Assembly (NCBI GenBank): GCA_021795795.1
Contig: JAJYPA010000121.1
Coordinates: 1 to 17,722, forward strand
Direction of reading: 5' to 3'
Length of the DNA: 17,722 bases
Source of the DNA: Pseudomonadota bacterium
Lineage (GTDB): Bacteria > Pseudomonadota > Gammaproteobacteria > Halothiobacillales > Halothiobacillaceae
The translations under genes were made by a program, and so were the position numbers. Of this stretch, positions 6,653-16,710 are shown in pieces. How positions within the stretch are numbered: position 1 is the first letter of the stretch; the number at the start of each line of letters is the position of its first letter. Under the pieces are notes generated by a model. It had not been told where the DNA came from and did not search any database. It saw only the letters and a list, made by a program, of their open reading frames with translations.

Positions 6653-7849
6653 CTAAGCCCTCGTTTCTTTAGCCTTGTTCCGGTCTATCACTTCCCTATA
6701 TTCTCTGGTGAGGTCGTCAACAATCGAGGGCCAGGTGTAATGTTCTTTTGCAAAAAGCCGTCCCGCCTGACCCATAGCATCCCGTCGATCAGAATCATTC
6801 AACAGCTTGATCACCGCTTGCGCGACCTCATCCACATCACACCGGGTTACCAATCCACCGCCAGAGGCGGTTACCTCAGCATGAATATTGACCTGATCGG
6901 AAATTACCACCGGCAAGGCGCAAGCCATAGCCTCGACCACCGTCAAGCCAAAATTCTCCGTATAAGACGGCAATACGAAAACATCCGCGTCCACATAGGC
7001 CTGAATCACGTCCGCCCCATCCAGATGCCCGACGAAATGCACCGCCTCCGTCAGACCACGCCCGGCCACCCAGGCCCGCACTTGCTGTCCATAATCATCA
7101 TTTTCCGGACCAACGATGGCCAACTGCGCACCGGCGATCCGCCGCTGGATCGTTTCAAAGGCGGGGATCAGCAGATCAAGCCCCTTCTTGGCGTGTAGCC
7201 GCCCCAGAAACAAAACCAGCGGGGCATCACTCAGGCCCTGTGCCGCGCGGAAAGCGCCCCGGGCGGGCAACTGCGCATACCGACCCCAGTCGATGCCATT
7301 GGGCACCACAAAAGAAGGCGCGCGCAACCCCAGAAACGCCGCACGCAGCCGTTCATCCTCTGCTGTATAGTGTATCGCGCCAGCCCCATGCAGGTTGGGG
7401 AGATCGAACCAGCGTTCATACAGGCGCTTGAGTAGAACGTTGCGCGAGCTCTTCGTGTACAGATATGGGTCCAAGGCGCCGTGTGGGCGTATTACATAAG
7501 GGACACCCTGCTTGCGTGCCTGATAGGCGGCATAGGTCGGTGGAAAGCGGTATAAGCCGTGAATATGGACGATATCGTACCGCCGGATATTTTTCCGCAG
7601 CCATGCGCCCATTTTGCCCGAAACAAGCAAAGTTGGAACTTCCGTCGGAAAACAATACAATTCCGCGGCATTGAGCAGTGGTGCGAATGCGGACTTATTG
7701 ATACGCCTCGATGTCGGGTTACCTCGATCTGTCGTACATATCGTAAGCGCATACCCAACGTCATGCTGGTAGCGCACCAAATCAGCTAATACCCTTGTGG
7801 GGCCGCCAGATACTGGATCCATGGTGGATACGACGTGTAAAATTTTCAT
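6653..7849 (-). CDS. Family 4 glycosyltransferase
   Basis: This 398-residue GT-B protein begins with the typical 'MKILHVVSTMDPVSGGPTR', the glycine-rich acceptor-domain start. It carries 'RPHGALDPY', 'VVPNGID' and 'LFLGRLHAKKGLDLL', and the donor-binding E-x7-E motif 'ENFGLTVVE' at 298-306. It is a retaining GDP- or UDP-sugar transferase; donor and acceptor are not predictable from sequence alone. The frame extends upstream to a TTG, but the conserved N-terminus starts at ATG 7849, which I use although no strong ribosome site precedes it. The gap of 120 bases to the preceding GT2 gene is the widest between intact adjacent genes in this stretch, so an internal promoter is possible, though none is clear. 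Confidence 0.88.
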   Translation of the reverse strand: MKILHVVSTMDPVSGGPTRVLADLVRYQHDVGYALTICTTDRGNPTSRRINKSAFAPLLNAAELYCFPTEVPTLLVSGKMGAWLRKNIRRYDIVHIHGLYRFPPTYAAYQARKQGVPYVIRPHGALDPYLYTKSSRNVLLKRLYERWFDLPNLHGAGAIHYTAEDERLRAAFLGLRAPSFVVPNGIDWGRYAQLPARGAFRAAQGLSDAPLVLFLGRLHAKKGLDLLIPAFETIQRRIAGAQLAIVGPENDDYGQQVRAWVAGRGLTEAVHFVGHLDGADVIQAYVDADVFVLPSYTENFGLTVVEAMACALPVVISDQVNIHAEVTASGGGLVTRCDVDEVAQAVIKLLNDSDRRDAMGQAGRLFAKEHYTWPSIVDDLTREYREVIDRNKAKETRA

Positions 7850-7969
7850 AATCAAAAAGTCTGGCTTGCGAAGATATGTACGCTCTGCCAATCCACAGAA
7901 AACCTAAATGGTATTACATGGCCTGCCTCTAAGGGCATGCGCGAGATCATTACAAGGCGCAGCCATGGC

Positions 7970-8863
7970 TTATACGGCATGCGTATCAACCCCACGATCC
8001 CTCGCCTCAAGAATCTTCGCATCTACCAAAATCCTAAACCATAATGCTTGCAACACAGCATAAATAAATCCTGTGCGTCCATCTAAAAACCCCCCGCGCA
8101 GGAAGTATCGATAGAAAAAATACAACATTGCCCTCAAAAGCAACGGCATCCTGTAGTAAATGCCTTTATAATAACGCGTACGTTGTCTCGGGTCTCCAAG
8201 AAGATCAGGCTTAAGTTGACCTTCGCTCTCTTCACCAAACGTCTGCAACACCTCGGAGGATTCAAGGTCACTCCAGCGGTTATGCCGATTAATCCACTCC
8301 GCCAAAGTACCGCCATTTAAATCGTGTAACCAGCCACAATTCAGCCGTTTTGTCGGACCATCACAAATAAAGTGCTGATCATAAAGACGAGATTCACACC
8401 GCGCGTGTCCAGTGCGAAATAAACGCAAATGCCAACTCATCGTGCCGCCAAAATGCAGAGCCCGCTGCATAAAATAGGTCTTGCGTCGCAGCATAAACCC
8501 TTCTGTTTCGCCAGCGCTAGTAAGCGCCTGCAAGATTTGTTGAATAGCAGCGTCATCCAGCATCTCGTCGGCATCCAAATGAAGCTGCCATCGACTGCCA
8601 TTCCCAATCGTTTCGATCGCCCAATTCCTTTGGTCAGCATAATACTTGAATGGACGTTCAAGTATCTTACATCCGAGCGCAGCCGCGATACTTCTGGTTT
8701 CATCCGTCGATCCGGAATCAAGACAAACTATGTTTGCAGTTATTTTCTGAGCGGCACGTATAGTTCGATCAATAACTGTAGCTGAGTTGAAAGTTAAGAA
8801 TATTACGATTAGTTCCGAATCAGCTTGAACCTGTTGTTCGCGTAAACCGCTATTTATCGCCAT
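7970..8863 (-). CDS. Family 2 glycosyltransferase (GT-A)
   Basis: This 297-residue inverting glycosyltransferase has the GT2 hallmarks: N-terminal 'IVIFLTFNSA', the first acidic motif 'DSGSTDE' at 49-55, and the metal-binding 'DADE' at 97-100. The C-terminal part is rich in aromatic and basic residues ('YYKGIYYRMPLLLRAMLYFF') and contains a hydrophobic stretch that probably associates with the inner membrane, as in WaaE/KdtX-type enzymes. The frame is open upstream into the UXS gene, but ATG 8863 has AGGAAGG just ahead of it and removes that overlap. It sits 26 bases behind the UXS gene, and its sequence looks more AT-rich than the UGD gene further upstream. Confidence 0.87.
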   Translation of the reverse strand: MAINSGLREQQVQADSELIVIFLTFNSATVIDRTIRAAQKITANIVCLDSGSTDETRSIAAALGCKILERPFKYYADQRNWAIETIGNGSRWQLHLDADEMLDDAAIQQILQALTSAGETEGFMLRRKTYFMQRALHFGGTMSWHLRLFRTGHARCESRLYDQHFICDGPTKRLNCGWLHDLNGGTLAEWINRHNRWSDLESSEVLQTFGEESEGQLKPDLLGDPRQRTRYYKGIYYRMPLLLRAMLYFFYRYFLRGGFLDGRTGFIYAVLQALWFRILVDAKILEARDRGVDTHAV

Positions 8864-8889
8864 AACCCTTCCTAAAAGTAGCGGATCAC

Positions 8890-9831
8890 CTAGATAGCAA
8901 GCAATGACTTGAAGTAGCTGATCGTTTCCCTCAATCCGTCCTCTAGTGACACGCTTGGCGTCCATCCAAGTTTTTCATAGGCCAAGGATATATCAGGCTT
9001 ACGCTGGCGAGGGTCATCGATTGGCAACGGTCGAAAAACCAGTTTTGAAGTTCCTCCGACGAGACGAAGCACCATTTCTGCAAGCTCAATCATCGTAAAC
9101 TCACAAGGGTTACCAACGTTGACCGGGCCGGTAAATCCTACCTCCGAATCCATCATCCTTATAAACGCTTCGATCATGTCGTCAACGTAACAAAAACTCC
9201 GTGTCTGCAAACCATCCCCGAAAATGGTAATGTCATTCCCGCGCAATGCCTGAACTATAAAATTTGACACCACCCGTCCGTCATTTGGGTGCATTCGTGG
9301 CCCATAGGTATTAAAAATCCTAACTACCTTTATATCGAGATTATGCTGCCGGTGGTAATCGAAAAATAACGTTTCGGCACAGCGCTTTCCTTCATCATAG
9401 CATGAGCGTATGCCGATCGGATTTACGTTGCCCCAATATTCTTCGCGTTGTGGATGAACAGAGGGGTCGCCATAAACCTCGCTGGTGGAAGCCTGTAGAA
9501 TACGTGCTTTGACGCGCTTAGCAAGTCCCAGCATGTTAATTGCACCATGTACATTTGTTTTGGTGGTTTGTACCGGATCATGTTGGTAGTGTATTGGCGA
9601 TGCTGGACAAGCAAGATTAAATATACGGCCAACCTCCACATATAACGGAAATGTAACGTCATGCCTTAAGAATTCAAAATTTCTTAATCCTATAAGGTGG
9701 TTAATATTATTCTTGCTCCCCGTAAATAAGTTGTCTAAACATATTACATCCTTGTTTAGACAAACCAATCGATCGCAGAGGTGAGACCCAAGAAAACCCG
9801 CTCCACCAGTTACCATAACTGTCTCAGACAT
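8890..9831 (-). CDS. UDP-glucuronate decarboxylase (UDP-xylose synthase), copy 1
   Basis: This 313-residue extended SDR enzyme oxidises and decarboxylates UDP-glucuronate to UDP-xylose. It has '[10 protein letters not shown]' with the NAD loop at 9-15, 'TSEVYGD' at 116-122, and the catalytic Tyr145/Lys149 in 'SCYDEGK'. The blocks '[20 protein letters not shown]' (20 residues) and '[16 protein letters not shown]' are specific to the UXS branch. Start ATG 9831 is supported by AAGGAG ten bases upstream. It lies 75 bases after UDP-glucose dehydrogenase, which makes its substrate. A second, clearly homologous copy lies at 15702-16697. This copy looks more AT-rich (for example 9660-9760) and has probably a different history. 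Confidence 0.92.
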   Translation of the reverse strand: MSETVMVTGGAGFLGSHLCDRLVCLNKDVICLDNLFTGSKNNINHLIGLRNFEFLRHDVTFPLYVEVGRIFNLACPASPIHYQHDPVQTTKTNVHGAINMLGLAKRVKARILQASTSEVYGDPSVHPQREEYWGNVNPIGIRSCYDEGKRCAETLFFDYHRQHNLDIKVVRIFNTYGPRMHPNDGRVVSNFIVQALRGNDITIFGDGLQTRSFCYVDDMIEAFIRMMDSEVGFTGPVNVGNPCEFTMIELAEMVLRLVGGTSKLVFRPLPIDDPRQRKPDISLAYEKLGWTPSVSLEDGLRETISYFKSLLAI

Positions 9832-9906
9832 TGACTTCTTTCTCCTTTTTAGCGGTCTAGATTAACTATACTAGTGTATAGCAGAACGATCTACCCTTTG
9901 CCATTA

Positions 9907-11229
9907 TCACGACCGCCCAATGGCATGATACTCAAAACCAGCATGGCGCAGCATGGACGGATCGTAGATATTGCGCCCGTCGATGATCAGGGGGCGGCGC
10001 AGGCGTTTCTTGATCTGATCAAAGTCGGGACTGCGGAATATTTGCCATTCCGTACAGATGACCAGGGCATCGGCGCCTTGGCAGGCGGCGTAGGGATCAG
10101 TACAGAGCTGTAGATCGGCACGATCACCGTAGATGCGCCGGGTTTCATCCAGGGCGACGGGGTCGTAGGCCTGCACCTGAACGCCGCGGCGCCAGAGGCC
10201 CTCCATGAGCACCCGGCTGGGGGCATCACGCATGTCGTCGGTGTTGGGCTTGAAGGCGAGACCCCAGAGGGCGATCCTGGCGCCCCTGAGGTCTTCGCCC
10301 AGGGCGGCGACGAGCTTGTGCTCAAGTACCTTTTTCTGACGGTTGTTCACCTCTTCCACCGCAGCGAGGAGAGGTGCTTCGTAGTGGAGTTGCCGGGCAC
10401 TGTATTCCAAGGCGCGCACATCTTTGGGGAAGCAGGAGCCGCCGTAGCCGCAGCCTGGATAGATGAAGGCGTAGCCAATACGCGGGTCGGCCCCTATGCC
10501 ACGACGGACCTGTTCGATGTCTGCGCCCAGACGCTCGGCCAACCCCGCCAGTTCGTTCATGAGGGAGATCTTGGTGGCGAGCATGACATTGGCGGCGTAC
10601 TTGCTGAGCTCCGCCGATGGCGGGTCCATGAAGATCAAACGATCGTGGTTGCGGTTGAAGGGGGCGTAGAGGGTACGCATCCGCTCCCGCACCGCCTCAC
10701 TGTCGGTGCCAACGATGATGCGGTCGGGTTTCATAAAGTCGACCACCGCCGCGCCTTCCTTGAGGAATTCGGGGTTGGAGACGACATCGAAGGGGATGTC
10801 CACCCCCCGCTCTCTGAGGGCAGTGGTGATCCGTTCGCGCACCTTCTGGGCGGTGCCCACCGGAACGGTGGATTTGTTGATGACGATGGCGTAGCGCTGG
10901 AGATACTTGCCTACCTCGTCAGCCACCGCTAGGACATGGCGCAGGTCGGCAGATCCATCCTCTTCGGGGGGCGTTCCCACAGCAATGAATAAAAACTCGC
11001 CATGATCTACGCCGGCGGTGATGTCAGTACTGAAGGTCAGCCGGCCTCCGACGATCCCTGCCTGGACAATGGTAGGCAGATCCGGCTCGTAGATGGGCAC
11101 CACCCCCGAGCGCAACTTGGCCACCTTGTCGGTATCCACATCAATGCAGAGCACATGATTACCCACCTGTGCCAGACATGCGCCCGTCACCAAACCTACA
11201 TAGCCCGTACCAATGACCGTGATCTTCAT
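9907..11229 (-). CDS. ugd: UDP-glucose 6-dehydrogenase
   Basis: This 440-residue enzyme oxidises UDP-glucose twice to UDP-glucuronate using NAD+. The Rossmann start '[17 protein letters not shown]' has GTGYVG at 7-12. '[11 protein letters not shown]' supplies substrate contacts, and the catalytic Cys is at about 266 in 'GGSCFPKD'. '[15 protein letters not shown]' marks the C-terminal UDP-binding domain. The length is standard. The frame extends upstream into asnB, but ATG 11229 follows an AAAGGA site and the conserved N-terminus starts there. It is only 11 bases downstream of asnB. Its product feeds the two UXS enzymes and possibly glucuronic acid residues of the glycan. Confidence 0.95.
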   Translation of the reverse strand: MKITVIGTGYVGLVTGACLAQVGNHVLCIDVDTDKVAKLRSGVVPIYEPDLPTIVQAGIVGGRLTFSTDITAGVDHGEFLFIAVGTPPEEDGSADLRHVLAVADEVGKYLQRYAIVINKSTVPVGTAQKVRERITTALRERGVDIPFDVVSNPEFLKEGAAVVDFMKPDRIIVGTDSEAVRERMRTLYAPFNRNHDRLIFMDPPSAELSKYAANVMLATKISLMNELAGLAERLGADIEQVRRGIGADPRIGYAFIYPGCGYGGSCFPKDVRALEYSARQLHYEAPLLAAVEEVNNRQKKVLEHKLVAALGEDLRGARIALWGLAFKPNTDDMRDAPSRVLMEGLWRRGVQVQAYDPVALDETRRIYGDRADLQLCTDPYAACQGADALVICTEWQIFRSPDFDQIKKRLRRPLIIDGRNIYDPSMLRHAGFEYHAIGRS

Positions 11230-11240
11230 TAGGTTTTCCT

Positions 11241-13055
11241 TTATTCTTCGGATGGGAAATTCGACGGCCGCACGCCGAATGAATCTAGTATAACCGACGC
11301 CCAAGCACGATGCCCTCGCTGCATTGGACCATGGGCGTGGTGTCCCTGGACATCATCAAAACACCAATCCCGTACCGGAACAGTAAAACCTGTCTTGGGG
11401 CGTGTGAGAAGATCATTAGGTAACGGTATGCGAGGTGCCTTGCCAAGGTCTATTTTGGTCCACGGCCTGCCAGTATGGGCACGCCGTAATGCAATCAGTT
11501 GTTGAAAAAGCCGAATATCGACTAAAGGGGTTCGTATTTCCAGGCTGTGTGCCATTCCAGCCCAATCTGCATCCCGCAACAAGCAGTTTCTGAGGTAAAC
11601 GCTCAACTCCAGCGCCATGACCTGATCATGGGGTGACGCGATTCCCTGGACTATCTGATCTAGATGGCCCATCACATCTAACGACTCCAATCCTTCACGC
11701 GCGATCTCATCACCTAAGAGCGCGGGGATTTCCCACGGCATGTACAAGGCCCGTCGCAACAAGTAAGCGCCACTGATTGTGCCTCCGTATTCCAGAACCC
11801 CTGCATATTTGGGTGAAGTTTTGCGCGATAAAACAGGCGAGAGCATCCGCCGTACGCCTTTGCCCCAACCCGATGGAAACCTGTGGAGCCGATGCACCAG
11901 GCGCGGCACATCCCGAAAGGATGGGTAACCCCCAAACACCTCATCTCCCCCCACCCCGGAAAGGGCCACTTTTAGCCCAACCGCCGCTGTCGCTTTACTC
12001 ACGAAGTAGGTATTGACCCCATCAATGGTCGGTTGATCCATGGCTGCAAATAGCTTTGCGCGTTCCGAGAGAAAATCCTGGCGACCGTATTGCACCAAAT
12101 GATGACTTACACCGGCACGCTGGGCTGTCGCACGTGCCCATGGCACCTCATCCTGATCTTGTCCTGCATATTCTTGAAATCCCAGCGTCACCGCCTGCAA
12201 GGATGCCGGTTCGGCCTCCTCGGTTGCCAATGAAAGCAATGCGCTGGAGTCGATTCCCCCCGAGAGAAACAAACCCACCGGAACATCCGCGATCAAATGA
12301 TGACGCATACTGTCCGCAAGTGCTGCATGTAGATCGGTTACCTGCAGATCCTGGCGAGCATCGGTACGCAAAATCTCCAGCGGATCACAATAAGAACGGA
12401 TAATCGGCGCCTGATCTCGCCTCCAAAGCATCTGGTGCCCAGCGGGCAGAGCATGGATATCACGATAAATGGTATGCGGATCGGTGACATACCCCCAAAG
12501 ACAAAATGAAACCAGACCCGTAGAGGAGAGTGTATTGGTGACGCCTCCGGCCATCAATGCCTTTACTTGAGAAGCAAAAAGCAACTGCTGCCCATCATCG
12601 ACATAATACAACGGCTTGATCCCAAAAGGGTCGCGCGCCAGCATCAACTGCTGCGATTTCCCATCCCAGAGCGCAAAGGCAAACATCCCCCGCAAGTGGC
12701 TAACGAAGTCCTCCCCAAGCAGGTCATACAGATGCAACAAGGTTTCGGTATCACTGTCGCTCACATAGCGCGCGCCTCGCGCCTCACACCATGTGCGCAA
12801 TTCCTGGTGGTTGTAAATTTCTCCATTAAAAACCACGTGCAGCCGTTGGTCCGGGGAGGCCATTGGCTGTGCACCTCGGGCGCTCAGGTCTACGATGGAC
12901 AATCGGCGATGCGCCAAGCCTACGCCCGCAGCGTCATCCACCCATAAGCCAGCATCGTTGGGGCCACGCACGCGCATGGCTTCGCGGATTCGCAGCAGCA
13001 TCGGTACATCAACCGCCTTGTGTTCATGAAGAGCGATCCCTGCCAATCCGCACAT
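11241..13055 (-). CDS. asnB: Glutamine-hydrolysing asparagine synthetase / glycan amidotransferase
   Basis: This 604-residue class II amidotransferase has catalytic Cys2 ('MCGLAGIA'), glutaminase-domain motifs 'RGPNDAG', 'HRRLSI' and 'FNGEIYNH', and the ATP PP-loop 'SGGIDSS' at about 264-270, with '[11 protein letters not shown]' further on. Unlike the lasso C protein in this same window, all glutaminase and synthetase residues are kept, so it should release ammonia from glutamine and amidate a carboxylate. In a free-standing context this makes asparagine. Inside a polysaccharide cluster next to UDP-glucose dehydrogenase it could instead amidate a uronic acid, as proposed for WbpS-like proteins. 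Start ATG 13055 is fixed by Cys2; the ribosome site is weak. Confidence 0.9.
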   Translation of the reverse strand: MCGLAGIALHEHKAVDVPMLLRIREAMRVRGPNDAGLWVDDAAGVGLAHRRLSIVDLSARGAQPMASPDQRLHVVFNGEIYNHQELRTWCEARGARYVSDSDTETLLHLYDLLGEDFVSHLRGMFAFALWDGKSQQLMLARDPFGIKPLYYVDDGQQLLFASQVKALMAGGVTNTLSSTGLVSFCLWGYVTDPHTIYRDIHALPAGHQMLWRRDQAPIIRSYCDPLEILRTDARQDLQVTDLHAALADSMRHHLIADVPVGLFLSGGIDSSALLSLATEEAEPASLQAVTLGFQEYAGQDQDEVPWARATAQRAGVSHHLVQYGRQDFLSERAKLFAAMDQPTIDGVNTYFVSKATAAVGLKVALSGVGGDEVFGGYPSFRDVPRLVHRLHRFPSGWGKGVRRMLSPVLSRKTSPKYAGVLEYGGTISGAYLLRRALYMPWEIPALLGDEIAREGLESLDVMGHLDQIVQGIASPHDQVMALELSVYLRNCLLRDADWAGMAHSLEIRTPLVDIRLFQQLIALRRAHTGRPWTKIDLGKAPRIPLPNDLLTRPKTGFTVPVRDWCFDDVQGHHAHGPMQRGHRAWASVILDSFGVRPSNFPSEE

Positions 13056-13089
13056 CAGACTGCTGTTTCAACTAAAAAACAAAATGGCT

Positions 13090-14223
13090 TCATAACGCTT
13101 GCTCCATGCCAGGATCCAACACCAAGTGGTATATATTGCAATAAGCGGATGTCATGTTTTCAGTGGTATATCGCTTGACGTTGGCCAACCCTTTACGAAC
13201 AAGTGCATCCCGATCAGGCCAAGCTTCAGTGATCGTGGAAGCCGCAATAACAGGATCCAATATATCCAAATAAATGGCTCCCTGCCCACCAACCTCCGTC
13301 ATTGGCGCCCGGTTTGTTGTGGCGACCAGGCAAGCGCACGCCTGCGCCTCCACAATTGGCCAACCGAAGCCCTCCTGTAATGACGGAAATAACAGCAGTC
13401 CTGCTCCGGAATATAGCGCCCGCAGGTCTTCATTATCGACCGACCCGGTTTGGATAAGGCGGGCCCCGTATCCCCGAGTTAGCAACCAATCGGCCACCTC
13501 AGCTTGGAGCGTTTCACCGGCAATGACCAAACGAAATGCGCAAAATGGGTCATGCTGGACCAACGCATCAAAGATGCGTGCCAAACCGGAGCGATTTTTA
13601 TACCAGGTATTACCGCCCACATGCAGGATATACGGCGCGTCTCCCACACCCAATCGATCCAAACGTGCCTGCTTTTCGGCTTGATCCATCGGGCGATAGG
13701 GATAGTGCAACGCGATAGGCACAACCGATGTACCGTCCTGGGCAGAAGAACCGATGCGCAGCCATTCCTGCTGGGTTTGCTCGGAATCACAAACCACATA
13801 GTCCGCACGTTTGAGGCCGCGCAAGGTCCAGCGTTGGAGAACACGACCCGACCAGCGCGTGGGATTTTCTGGAATCTCCCCCAATGCGCTGCGTATGGCC
13901 AGCATATCGTGGCAGGTCACGACACTCGGTGTATGGCCCAGCATGAGCGCATACATCCCGTTCCCCTGATCAACAATATGCACCACATCAAAGTGCCGCG
14001 CCTGCCATCTCAACATGGGTGGGAAGAGCAGGAAACGGTCAATATAACCCAACCATTTACCGATCCCAGTATCTCCGCGTTTCAAGCGGCCAAAGACGGG
14101 CCTTGGCCTTATCAAGCGCACCTCCACACCAGCTATTTCCAAAGCTTGAACGAGCATCTCCGCATAACGGTGCATGCTTTGCTGATAGCAGAGCGGATAG
14201 TTGCCTATTATCAGAACTTTCAT
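13090..14223 (-). CDS. Family 4 glycosyltransferase
   Basis: This 377-residue retaining GT-B enzyme begins 'MKVLIIGNYPLCYQQSMHRY', carries 'DVVHIVDQGNGMYA' and 'VVTCHDMLA' in the acceptor domain, 'YILHVGGNTWYKNR' at the domain junction, and the E-x7-E motif 'EGFGWPIVE' at 284-292 in the donor domain. The 'HVGxNxWYKNR' type junction is common in mannosyltransferase-like GT4 proteins of exopolysaccharide clusters, but donor identity is not certain. It lies 34 bases before asnB. The upstream side is a degraded glycosyltransferase (14268-14482). Confidence 0.87.
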   Translation of the reverse strand: MKVLIIGNYPLCYQQSMHRYAEMLVQALEIAGVEVRLIRPRPVFGRLKRGDTGIGKWLGYIDRFLLFPPMLRWQARHFDVVHIVDQGNGMYALMLGHTPSVVTCHDMLAIRSALGEIPENPTRWSGRVLQRWTLRGLKRADYVVCDSEQTQQEWLRIGSSAQDGTSVVPIALHYPYRPMDQAEKQARLDRLGVGDAPYILHVGGNTWYKNRSGLARIFDALVQHDPFCAFRLVIAGETLQAEVADWLLTRGYGARLIQTGSVDNEDLRALYSGAGLLLFPSLQEGFGWPIVEAQACACLVATTNRAPMTEVGGQGAIYLDILDPVIAASTITEAWPDRDALVRKGLANVKRYTTENMTSAYCNIYHLVLDPGMEQAL

Positions 14224-14267
14224 TTATGCAACCTGATTATCATATAGTCGCCCAATAAATTCCGTTT

Positions 14268-14482
14268 CTACCATGTTATCCAGGCGCCAATTTTAATTAA
14301 GGCACATGCATCAACATTAAAACTATATTCTTGCTGCACCAAATCCTGTAATGCCTCACCCATTTTTGATAAAAAATTGCACGCGAACCAACTTGCAATC
14401 GGGAGCAAAACTTGGCGAAAAAGTCTATCAGCCTTTCGGATATTCCTGCAAATGCATCCGTAGTTAGTAATAAAATTCGCAC
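14268..14482 (-). pseudogene. Internally deleted GT4 glycosyltransferase relic
   Basis: The minus-strand frame opens with 'RILLLTTDAFAG' (after a GTG), the usual N-terminus of a GT4 subgroup that continues with a glycine-rich loop. That loop is absent. Another frame, ending at 14268, reads 'MGEALQDLVQQEYSF' and resembles a GT4 C-terminal end. So the N- and C-terminal ends of a glycosyltransferase seem to survive within about 215 bases, with the roughly one kilobase between them gone and frames shifted. The N-terminal match is good; the C-terminal match is weaker. The 60 or so bases on the left side (14224-14267) show nothing more. Confidence 0.45.
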
Positions 14483-14505
14483 TTCAACCGGAAATATCCG
14501 TTAAT

Positions 14506-15666
14506 TTATGACTCGAATTCAATGAAACCCCATTGTTTCAAATATGCGGTAGCCACAGCCGCATGAGTATAGTTTTGCCGCGCAAAACTTTGTGCAGACT
14601 GTGCCAATGATTTTCTCAGGTCCACGTCAGCCAGGAGGCGCTCAAGGGTCCGCGCGAGATCGTCGACATCATTTTCCTTGAATATCAATCCGCCCGGTCC
14701 GATCACTTCTGGGATGGCACCGGAAGTCGAACCGATACAAGGCACACCCAACATCATCGCTTGAGCAAGAACCAAGCCGAACTGTTCCTTCCAGTGTCGC
14801 GTTTCGTAAGAAGGCAAGACGAGAATATCCATCACTCGCATGTAGGCCGGTACATCTGCGTGCGGCACCGCCTTACGATAAATAAGGCGCTCCCCAAACA
14901 TCTGTTGCCACTTGCCGGTTATTTCACTTTCGAGTGGGCCAGAACCAAGGATCAACACACGCCATTCAACATCTTTGAGCCGGTGAAGGGCCCCAAGCAG
15001 GAGGCTGACACCCTTTTCCGGAATCAGCCGCCCCACAAAACCAATCAGAGGCATATCCACTGGTATCAGCAATTCATTTCTGATCAGATTAGTTTGCGGT
15101 TTCACATAGGGATCTGGGGTGACCCCCATTTGCGGCAACACGGCCGTTCGGCCCATGTACCCTTTTTTCTCCCGCAACAGCAGTTCGCCATCCTTATTCC
15201 CGCACACGACCAAATCAGCCTTGCTCAATGAATACCGATTTAATACCCGCTTGATGAAGCCGAGTGGAAAGCGCGGCACTCTGGCAAGGTTATCCCAAAT
15301 AAAAAAGCTGATTTTTGCTGACGGGCATATCAGATGGGTTAAAAATACCGCCTCGACGCCCACCGCTGAATAAGGATCCTCTTCGATATGAACACGATCC
15401 GGCTGAAACTCTCTGATCACCTTGGCGAATCGCAAGGGGTCGAAAACATAAGACATGTGAGATCGCCCGAAAAACTCGCGAATATCAACAACCTCGTCCG
15501 TACTAAGACTTGGCGCAAGCTCGCGCGTATGACGCTTGAATATGTGAGGAACCACACGGGGCGTCAGTATCCTCAGCTCAAGATCTTCGCATTGCCGCTT
15601 CATTTCAATATATTTTATTTGATTGAACGCGACAATGTATGCATGGCCTACAACGAGCAACCTCAT
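14506..15666 (-). CDS. Family 4 glycosyltransferase with altered E-x7-E motif
   Basis: This 386-residue GT-B protein begins 'MRLLVVGHAYIVAFNQIKY', with 'FQPDRVHIEEDPYS' in the acceptor half, 'LIGFVGRLIPEKGVSLLL' at the hinge (207-224) and 'LVLPSYETRHWKEQFG' in the donor half. Where GT4 enzymes have Glu-x7-Glu, this one reads 'EQFGLVLAQ': Glu294 is present but the second Glu is Gln302. Everything else, including 'STSGAIPEVIG', is normal, so it may still be active. It starts 35 bases after the UXS copy 2 stop. The ribosome site (GGAG, 13 bases away) is weak. The substrate is unknown. Confidence 0.86.
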   Translation of the reverse strand: MRLLVVGHAYIVAFNQIKYIEMKRQCEDLELRILTPRVVPHIFKRHTRELAPSLSTDEVVDIREFFGRSHMSYVFDPLRFAKVIREFQPDRVHIEEDPYSAVGVEAVFLTHLICPSAKISFFIWDNLARVPRFPLGFIKRVLNRYSLSKADLVVCGNKDGELLLREKKGYMGRTAVLPQMGVTPDPYVKPQTNLIRNELLIPVDMPLIGFVGRLIPEKGVSLLLGALHRLKDVEWRVLILGSGPLESEITGKWQQMFGERLIYRKAVPHADVPAYMRVMDILVLPSYETRHWKEQFGLVLAQAMMLGVPCIGSTSGAIPEVIGPGGLIFKENDVDDLARTLERLLADVDLRKSLAQSAQSFARQNYTHAAVATAYLKQWGFIEFES

Positions 15667-15701
15667 ACTATTTTATGCACTCCACAAATCACTCATGCCT
15701 C

Positions 15702-16697
15702 TCACAGTCCCATGGCCGTCGGATTCAATCCTAACAGCCGGTCAAAATAATCGATGGTGCGAACCAGACCATCGCGCAAAGCGGTATGTGGCTCCCAACC
15801 GAGCATCTCGCGCGCCAGGGCAATATCAGGCTGCCGCTGCCTGGGATCATCCGTCGGCAGCGGTAGGAAAGTCAGTTCTGAGCGGGAACCCGTAAGTTCG
15901 ATTACCGTTTCGGCCAGTTCGCGGATGGTGAATTCGTTTGGGTTGCCGAGATTGATCGGGCCGGTGAAATCGTCGGGCGTACCCATCAGGCACACGAACG
16001 CTTCAATCAGGTCGTCCACGTAACAGAAGGATCGGCTTTGCCTGCCGTCACCATAGAGGGTGATAGGTTCGTTCTTCAGCGCTTGGACAATGAAGTTCGA
16101 CACCACCCTCCCGTCGTTTGGGTGCATGTGCGGACCATAAGTGTTGAAGATACGGCCCACCTTGATGCGCAACTTGTGCTGGCGGTAGTAATCAAAAAAC
16201 AGGGTCTCAGCGCAACGCTTGCCTTCGTCGTAACAGGAGCGCGTGCCGATGGGATTGACGTTTCCCCAATAACTTTCCATTTGCGGATGCATGATCGGGT
16301 CACCATAGACTTCGCTGGTGGACGCCTGAAATATCTTTGCCTTGACCCGCTTGGCCAGCCCCAGCATATTGATCGCCCCATGCACGCTGGTCTTGGTGGT
16401 CTGCACAGGGTCGTGCTGATAGTGGATGGGCGATGCAGGACATGCCAGGTTGTAGATTTCATCCACTTCCACATAGAGTGGGAACGTGACATCGTGACGC
16501 ATCACCTCGAAACAAGGGTTACCCAAGAGGTGCACAATGTTGTCCTTGGTGCCGGTATAGAAATTATCAACGCAGAGCACATCGTGACCATCTGCCAGCA
16601 GTCGCTCGCACAGATGCGAGCCCAGAAAGCCCGCCCCGCCCGTCACTAGGACTCTTGTATTGTTTTTTACACCCACACATCCTCCATTATTCTGCAT
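15702..16697 (-). CDS. UDP-glucuronate decarboxylase (UDP-xylose synthase), copy 2
   Basis: This 331-residue protein makes UDP-xylose from UDP-glucuronate. The NAD loop 'GGAGFLG' begins at 20. 'TSEVYGD' and the catalytic Tyr156/Lys160 ('SCYDEGK') are present, as are the UXS-specific '[12 protein letters not shown]' and '[11 protein letters not shown]' blocks. Most residues match copy 1 (8890-9831) by eye, without gaps in the first half. It has a 14-residue N-terminal extension before 'RVLVTGG'. That extension contains GGAGGA followed by an in-frame GTG (codon 8), so translation could also start there. It begins 13 bases after the methyltransferase stop, implying co-transcription. One change at a usually conserved spot is '[11 protein letters not shown]', against '[11 protein letters not shown]' in copy 1. 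Confidence 0.91.
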   Translation of the reverse strand: MQNNGGCVGVKNNTRVLVTGGAGFLGSHLCERLLADGHDVLCVDNFYTGTKDNIVHLLGNPCFEVMRHDVTFPLYVEVDEIYNLACPASPIHYQHDPVQTTKTSVHGAINMLGLAKRVKAKIFQASTSEVYGDPIMHPQMESYWGNVNPIGTRSCYDEGKRCAETLFFDYYRQHKLRIKVGRIFNTYGPHMHPNDGRVVSNFIVQALKNEPITLYGDGRQSRSFCYVDDLIEAFVCLMGTPDDFTGPINLGNPNEFTIRELAETVIELTGSRSELTFLPLPTDDPRQRQPDIALAREMLGWEPHTALRDGLVRTIDYFDRLLGLNPTAMGL

Positions 16698-16710
16698 GAT
16701 TTCAACAATT

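Noticed and set aside
10318..10932. A 204-codon + strand frame inside ugd
   Set aside because: It is a mirror frame of a GC-rich conserved gene; the minus-strand protein has every UGD motif, so this frame is a shadow.
16038..16649. A 203-codon + strand frame inside UXS copy 2
   Set aside because: It is antisense to a clearly conserved SDR protein, with no recognisable motif or start signal.
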